10,231 bases of DNA from the NCBI GenBank assembly GCA_007125835.1, contig SLCJ01000316.1, positions 1 through 10,231 on the forward strand, in the 5' to 3' direction. The translations under genes were made by a program, and so were the position numbers. Below, in pieces: positions 6,088 through 10,231 of the stretch (positions are counted from its first letter, which is position 1; each line of letters opens with the position of its first letter). The DNA is from Verrucomicrobiales bacterium (GTDB taxonomy: Bacteria > Verrucomicrobiota > Verrucomicrobiia > Verrucomicrobiales > SLCJ01). Under the pieces are notes generated by a model. The model had not been told where the DNA came from and searched no databases. It saw only the letters and a list, made by a program, of their open reading frames with translations.

Positions 6088-7457
6088 CACTCCTCTTTGC
6101 GCAGTTTCGGGGCGATGAGAATGACAAGCAACACGACCACAAGCACGGCGGCCACCACGAGCACCACCGGAAAACCCTCGTCGGCCATCTCCCGCTCCCG
6201 TTCCTCCTCGCGGTCGCTTGCAGCCGCCTGCTCTTCGGCTTCCCTCCGCTCCGCCTCAAGAGCAGCTTCCCGCTCCTCGATCTCACGCTGCCGCGCCTCC
6301 TCCTGCTCCTGCCTCTCGCGCTCACGCCGCTCCATTTCCGCCTGCCGCTCCTCTTCACGAAGGCGGGTCTCCTCGTTGCGCACCCTCGTTTGCAATTCAC
6401 GCGCGTAGGAGATGGCGGAGATGCTCTGATAATCGCTGTCCAAGGCCTCGCGAGCCTCCCGGATCCTTCCCTCCCGCAGTAAACCATCCACCTCGCGCAG
6501 CCGAGCGCCCTGCGCGAGCAAGTCCTCGGAATTGATCTGCTCCAAACGCTCAATCTCGTTATCAACCACGCGGGCGGCATCCTGCAGCGAGCGGATGATC
6601 TCCGGATTCACAGGTAGCCATTTCGTGCGCGATTCGCGGCGCACGTCACGAAGCCGCTCCTGAAATGCACGCTCCGCCTCACGCCGCGCATCCAGAATCT
6701 CACGCCGCTGCTCGGGCGTCATCGAGTCCATGCGCTCACGTTCACGCTCTTCACGCTGTTCCTGCAGACGGATTCCCTCCGCCAACTCCGAACGGTAGCG
6801 CCGCAGCAGCGGCATAGCGCTCTCCAGCGCTCGGGCGAACACATCGGTTCCACCGTGTGACTGCTCAATCACTTCAAATTGCTGGAGCGCGTCGACGCGG
6901 CGCCCCCGCTGCACCAGTTGCTCGAATCGCTGGAGCGCGATCTCGCCATCGATCCAGAATTTATCGCGCTCGTAGTCTTCCGCCGTGATCCACTCCCCTT
7001 CGAACTTCAGCCCGCCAGCGGCCACCTTTTCCCGCTCCTCCCCCAGGGTGCGGGCAACCTCCTCCACACGCGCCCTGTGACGGCTCTCCGGATACTCTTC
7101 GAGAAACCCGGCCACCGGACCGTTGATCATGGCATCATATTGCTCGACATCGAGAAGGTCTGCCGTTGGGAGGAGTGCTTCAATCTCGGCAGCGGCACGC
7201 TCATCCTCGGGAATCACCACCATTTCGTCAATCTGACTGCGTTCGATCTCCCGCTCCTCGAAGATTCCGCGCATCACCTCGACGGAAAAAACCACCTCGG
7301 TCTCACTCTCCGAAACCAGCCTGCCCTCAAGAAGCTCGCCGGTTGTCAGTTGGATGCGGTCCGGGGGCGAGGCCTGGGAAAAAGGCAGAATCACGGCACA
7401 AATGAGGGCGGCCCACAAAGCGGGGCACTTACGTTTGCAGAGGAATGGTTTGTTCAT
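6087..7457 (-). CDS. PTPDL-type single-pass membrane protein with long coiled coil
   Basis: The product (456 residues from ATG 7455-7457; an in-frame GTG lies three codons earlier) has a signal peptide (about 9-29). A small beta-rich domain follows (DRIQLTTGELLEGRLVSESETEVVF, then a short strand), and then a LLPTADLL motif at about 95-102 followed by YDAMI. This is the pattern of the PTPDL family known from Verrucomicrobiota, with the consensus second Pro changed to Ala. Residues about 225-425 are extremely Arg/Glu-rich with heptad-like spacing, a long coiled coil broken near 280-300. A transmembrane helix (PVVLVVAAVLVVVLLVILIAP, about 430-450) and a short basic tail end the protein. It would sit in the inner membrane with the coiled coil outside the cytoplasm. 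Function is unknown. It lies between a DUF255 lipoprotein gene and thiD on one strand and overlaps the thiD start. Confidence 0.75.
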   Translation of the reverse strand: MNKPFLCKRKCPALWAALICAVILPFSQASPPDRIQLTTGELLEGRLVSESETEVVFSVEVMRGIFEEREIERSQIDEMVVIPEDERAAAEIEALLPTADLLDVEQYDAMINGPVAGFLEEYPESRHRARVEEVARTLGEEREKVAAGGLKFEGEWITAEDYERDKFWIDGEIALQRFEQLVQRGRRVDALQQFEVIEQSHGGTDVFARALESAMPLLRRYRSELAEGIRLQEQREERERERMDSMTPEQRREILDARREAERAFQERLRDVRRESRTKWLPVNPEIIRSLQDAARVVDNEIERLEQINSEDLLAQGARLREVDGLLREGRIREAREALDSDYQSISAISYARELQTRVRNEETRLREEERQAEMERRERERQEQEEARQREIEEREAALEAERREAEEQAAASDREEEREREMADEGFPVVLVVAAVLVVVLLVILIAPKLRKEE

Positions 7458-7563
7458 TGACTTCACAAAGATGGTCTTGAAAGGACAGGTGGCGGAGCCG
7501 TTACTCCATACACAGGTCTTGACTCCGAGTCACGCGGAAAATTTCAAAAAAACCATTGCCAAT
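7458..7563 (-). other. Spacer between the DUF255-type and PTPDL-type genes
   Basis: About 106 bases separate the two genes. The only structure seen is a short palindrome GACTCCGAGTC near 7518-7528. There is no clear intrinsic terminator, and no recognisable promoter or strong Shine-Dalgarno sequence before the ATG at 7457, so read-through transcription from the DUF255 gene is plausible. Confidence 0.4.
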
Positions 7564-9573
7564 TCATCTGTCGGCACCGACGGCCGCCGCCGCCCGCGCC
7601 ACGTCCCGGGCTTCCTCTCCCAGCACCACGTGCGCGTTGAGAATCTGGTCAGGATACTGCATCGCCTTGTCGATCACCTGCTTCCGCCACAGCGGGTAAT
7701 CCGCATCTCCCGTCACACCGTGAAGCACCCGCAGCGCCCCAGCCAGAGTGCCCGGATCGGCAGGCAACGCGCCATCGGAGATTCCCGCCCACCTGACGTT
7801 CTCCGGCATGAAGTCCGATCCCCAACCAAAAAAAGGAAACCGCGTTTCCGGGTCCACGAACTCCCGCTCGAACTGCCGCAGAAAGCGAACCGCGTCGTCG
7901 CGGTAACGTTCCAAGCCATTCGCCGTTGCCAGGTCGGCCGCCGCCTTCACCAAAAGCACGAGATCCGTCCCCTGCAACAGCGGCGCGCGCGACTCCCGCC
8001 AGGCCGACTGCCAGGTAGGCAGGCCCTCGTCCCCACCGAAAACCCGCAGCGCCGCCGCATAGGTCTCGCGCGCCCGCTCCCTCCACACCTCATTGCCGCC
8101 AGCCTCCGCCACCGCCACCATCGCCGAAACCATCAGCGCGTTGCCGGCCAATGTCGCCCGATCATCGACGAACCGTCCTTCGCGCGCCTCGCGAGTGGCG
8201 AGCAAGGCCTCCCGGGCGGTCTCAAGCAAAGCGGCTGCCGCAGCCTCCGTGATCGCCGCGTCCGCCGCGATCGACGCCAACTCCTCCCCCGCCCCGGGAA
8301 AAGCCGGGCGTCCATCCCCAAAACGCATTCGCGAACGCCCCAATTCATCCATACCGTGAAAACGCGCAAAAACCTTCATCGCCACCGGATCCCCAACCAC
8401 CTCGGACACCTCATCAATGTGCCATCGATAGTAGGGAGCCAAAAACGGTGCACTCATGCCTGGCGCCAGTTCCGCAAACGCACTGGTCGCATGACCGAAC
8501 ACCCCGTCCTCGCGGAGAAACCGCCGATAAGCATGATCCAGCGTCCGCTCCGCCACTTCCATGTAGCCGCGTCCAGGATATCGGACCGCGGCTCTCGCAT
8601 AAACCTCCGCCATCAACGCCTGATCCGTCAGCAGTTTTTCCGAATGCGGCTCGTCCCAGCCCGGCTTTTCCGAATAACGGAAAAAACCGCCGTCCAAGAC
8701 ATCGTGGATTCCACCCCGGGCAATGGAATCCAGGCAATTCAGCAGCGCCTCTTCGATCCTTTCCCGCCGGAAGTCCCCCTCACGAAACACATCGTGCAAG
8801 TCCATCATGAACTGAAGCGCCAGCGGGCGCGGAAAATTCTGCCCCGCCGATACACTCCCGTGCACCGAATCGTAGTTGCCCATGATCTGATGGTAAGCCT
8901 CAGGAAAAACTCTCTCCCGCTCCACCTCTTCTGCCGGATCGGAAGCGACCTGCCGCACAAACCGCTGCCACGTTTCGCCCGCCAGCGTCTCCGGCACCCG
9001 CGGACCAGACTCCCACAGCTCCCGCGCCACCCTCGCACTGCGTGACAACGATTCCGGACGGAAACTCTCGTCCGGTCCGAAAACATGGGCGTGAAATGGA
9101 ACGCCGCGCGGCGTGGTCCACATCAGCATCGGCCACGCCGGCAACGCCCCCAGCAAGGGCTGCATCTCCAAATACATCGCCGAAGGCACGAGAAACTCCT
9201 CGGAATCAAGCAACGCACATACAAAGTGCTCGTTGATAAAACGCGAAAAGGACGTATCCCGCAGGCCATCACCCGCCAGACGCCGCGTAAACGGACAGGT
9301 CGAAAAACTAATGTGCAGCAGAATCGGCTTCTCCTCAGTCCTTGCCGTTTCAAACACCCCAGGCGTGAAGGGCACCCATGCCACCGGCGAATCCTCGTAG
9401 ACTTGGAAAAAAGGACTGCTGATCTCACCCAGGGCCGCCATGGCGGCCGTCCGCTCCTCCGGCGCGCGGGCATCCTCGTTCACCACCGCCCGCGGCGAAC
9501 ACGACAAAAGTGCCCACGCCAACACAGCGAAAACAACGGCAACCGGAAGGCTAAAGGAGGGACGCGCACTCAT
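7564..9573 (-). CDS. DUF255/YyaL-family thioredoxin-fold lipoprotein with altered active site
   Basis: The 669-residue product begins at ATG 9571-9573, chosen because it starts a clean lipoprotein signal: hydrophobic core then LLSCS, lipid Cys at residue 25. An in-frame ATG at 9654 would add 27 residues before it. Residues about 53-165 match the DUF255 thioredoxin-like domain (SPVAWVPFTPGVFETARTEEKPILLHISFSTC...). Residues about 240-600 match the (alpha/alpha)6-barrel part, with GGIHDVLDGGFFRYS...W..PHSEKLLTDQALM (287-319) as the signature. Family members usually carry CHWCH; here it is C93-P-F-T-R, so the resolving cysteine is gone, and the later DREERPDVD block is reduced to LDSEEFLVPSAM. 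The redox role is therefore doubtful; it may act as a sugar-processing or binding protein. It is followed after about 106 bases by the PTPDL gene, probably in one operon. Confidence 0.85.
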   Translation of the reverse strand: MSARPSFSLPVAVVFAVLAWALLSCSPRAVVNEDARAPEERTAAMAALGEISSPFFQVYEDSPVAWVPFTPGVFETARTEEKPILLHISFSTCPFTRRLAGDGLRDTSFSRFINEHFVCALLDSEEFLVPSAMYLEMQPLLGALPAWPMLMWTTPRGVPFHAHVFGPDESFRPESLSRSARVARELWESGPRVPETLAGETWQRFVRQVASDPAEEVERERVFPEAYHQIMGNYDSVHGSVSAGQNFPRPLALQFMMDLHDVFREGDFRRERIEEALLNCLDSIARGGIHDVLDGGFFRYSEKPGWDEPHSEKLLTDQALMAEVYARAAVRYPGRGYMEVAERTLDHAYRRFLREDGVFGHATSAFAELAPGMSAPFLAPYYRWHIDEVSEVVGDPVAMKVFARFHGMDELGRSRMRFGDGRPAFPGAGEELASIAADAAITEAAAAALLETAREALLATREAREGRFVDDRATLAGNALMVSAMVAVAEAGGNEVWRERARETYAAALRVFGGDEGLPTWQSAWRESRAPLLQGTDLVLLVKAAADLATANGLERYRDDAVRFLRQFEREFVDPETRFPFFGWGSDFMPENVRWAGISDGALPADPGTLAGALRVLHGVTGDADYPLWRKQVIDKAMQYPDQILNAHVVLGEEARDVARAAAAVGADR

Positions 9574-9718
9574 CACGGTAAATTCCCGGACGATTCCGCC
9601 TTGTCCACCAAAAATTGAACACCTCAAAAAAACTTTCGTGACTCGCCCCCCCACATTCCCTACATCCGCCGGATAGGGCTCCGAAACTCCCGCCCGCGAA
9701 AATCACCTGAAGGAAATC
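9574..9718. promoter_or_regulatory. Divergent intergenic region with an imperfect inverted repeat
   Basis: This 145-base region lies between the divergent DUF255-type and ParA genes and should carry both promoters. It contains CCCTACATCC (9658-9667) and GGATAGGG (9671-9678), an inverted repeat CCCTATCC/GGATAGGG interrupted by two extra bases in the left arm, placed about 40 bases before the ParA start. It could be an operator for autoregulation. I cannot name a confident -35/-10 pair on either strand; an A-run at about 9626-9632 is the most AT-rich part. Confidence 0.3.
9709..9714 (+). promoter_or_regulatory. Ribosome-binding site that fixes the ParA start
   Basis: GAAGGA lies four bases before the GTG at 9719-9721. 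This decides for that GTG over the in-frame GTG at 9758-9760, which has only CCGGAGCC ahead of it. Confidence 0.6.
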
Positions 9719-10231
9719 GTGGACAACAGACGCCACCCGCTTACCCTACCCGGAGCCGTGAGGATTCTCGTAACCACAAGTCAAAAGGGCGGAGTCGGCA
9801 AGACGACCGTCAGCATCAATCTCGCCTGCGCCTTGGCCGAACGAGGGGCCCGCGTCGTGCTCCTCGACGCCGACCCTCAAGGGTCCGTCGGACTTTCCCT
9901 CTCGCGCAAAGCACGCGAACGGCCAGGTATGCGCGACCTGCTGCGCGACGGAGGCGACCTCGGTCGTGCCATCCTCGCCACCCGCATCCCCAACCTCGCC
10001 GTCATTCCCGCCGGGCGGCCTGACCTCGATTTTGACGAACAAGTCCAGCGGGGCATCGACAAAGGCTCGCTTGACGGCTTCTTCTCCGGTGTCCGCGCTC
10101 TCGATTACGACATCGCCATTATCGACACCGCAGCAGGTATCCACCCCATGACCCGCTGCCTCATCGGAGCTGCAGACTCACTCCTCATCCCCCAGCAGGC
10201 CGAACCCCTCGGCATGCGCAGCCTGCCCACC
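9719..10231 (+). CDS. ParA/Soj-type (MinD superfamily) ATPase, 5' part
   Basis: The first 171 residues of a P-loop ATPase are present and the gene runs off the right edge. The deviant Walker A box SQKGGVGKTT (residues 21-30, signature Lys23 and Lys28), the A' motif VVLLDADPQGS (46-56) and Walker B IAIIDTAAG (132-138) are all in order. PQQAEPLGM (about 159-167) corresponds to the switch after strand 6. Such ATPases position chromosomes, plasmids or protein assemblies by ATP-dependent nonspecific DNA or membrane binding, usually with a partner such as ParB. Walker B ends TAAG rather than the commoner TPPS/TPPG, which is a mild departure. Nothing in the window shows the partner, so it is not certain whether this is the chromosomal parA or an orphan ParA-like protein. 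Confidence 0.88.
   Translation, partial: MDNRRHPLTLPGAVRILVTTSQKGGVGKTTVSINLACALAERGARVVLLDADPQGSVGLSLSRKARERPGMRDLLRDGGDLGRAILATRIPNLAVIPAGRPDLDFDEQVQRGIDKGSLDGFFSGVRALDYDIAIIDTAAGIHPMTRCLIGAADSLLIPQQAEPLGMRSLPT

Noticed and set aside
6088..6200. TPP (thi-box) riboswitch ahead of thiD
   Set aside because: The upstream sequence is coding for the PTPDL protein's C-terminus and I see no thi-box core (CUGAGA with the later conserved elements) in it.
7354..9045. 563-codon + strand open frame
   Set aside because: It lies antisense to the DUF255-type and PTPDL-type genes, and its translation is Arg/His/Pro-rich without domains; long antisense frames are usual in GC-rich genes.
1..10231. CRISPR arrays, tRNA or rRNA genes
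   Set aside because: No regularly spaced repeats, tRNA-like cloverleaf with a TTCGA arm, or conserved rRNA segments were recognised on either strand.

Overview
The window looks like chromosomal DNA from a GC-rich member of the phylum Verrucomicrobiota. Several lines point that way: an ECF sigma-factor remnant of the Rhodopirellula/Verrucomicrobium type, a remnant resembling the large 'Verru_Chthon cassette protein A', a PTPDL-type membrane protein, a secreted-protein fragment with the DGLPDVW...WFG signature common in this phylum, and LamG-like domains. These are assignments by motif recognition; no database search was possible.

Layout. Bases 2-151 hold the 3' end of an unrecognised + strand gene. 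Bases 223-1430 are a patchwork of broken pieces: the 5' end of a secreted-protein gene (+, frameshifted), an internal piece of a cassette-A-like gene (-, frameshifted) and the 5' end of a metallophosphoesterase gene (-), joined at abrupt junctions. Bases 1539-3566 (-) encode an intact secreted alkaline-phosphatase-superfamily phosphodiesterase with PKD-like and LamG-like domains. Its upstream region carries, on the + strand, a short stretch resembling the 3' core of a c-di-GMP-I (GEMM) riboswitch. Bases 3668-4090 (-) are an internal piece of a repetitive beta-helix surface protein. Bases 4246-5249 (+) hold an ECF sigma factor cut off before region 4, joined out of frame to the 3' end of a LamG-like gene, as a deletion would leave them.

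From 5212 to 9573 three intact minus-strand genes form a probable operon, in transcription order: a DUF255/YyaL-type thioredoxin-fold lipoprotein whose CxxC second cysteine is replaced, a PTPDL-type single-pass coiled-coil membrane protein, and thiD, whose start overlaps the stop of the PTPDL gene. A ParA-family ATPase gene begins at 9719 on the + strand, divergent from that operon, and runs off the window.

The main theme is contrast: intact housekeeping or envelope genes beside a dense set of truncated, mis-joined fragments of verrucomicrobial accessory genes (sigma-factor regulation, pseudopilin-type cassette, surface adhesin, LamG proteins). This suggests ongoing gene decay by deletion. 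I found no CRISPR array, tRNA, rRNA, complete transposon or convincing new defence-like system.
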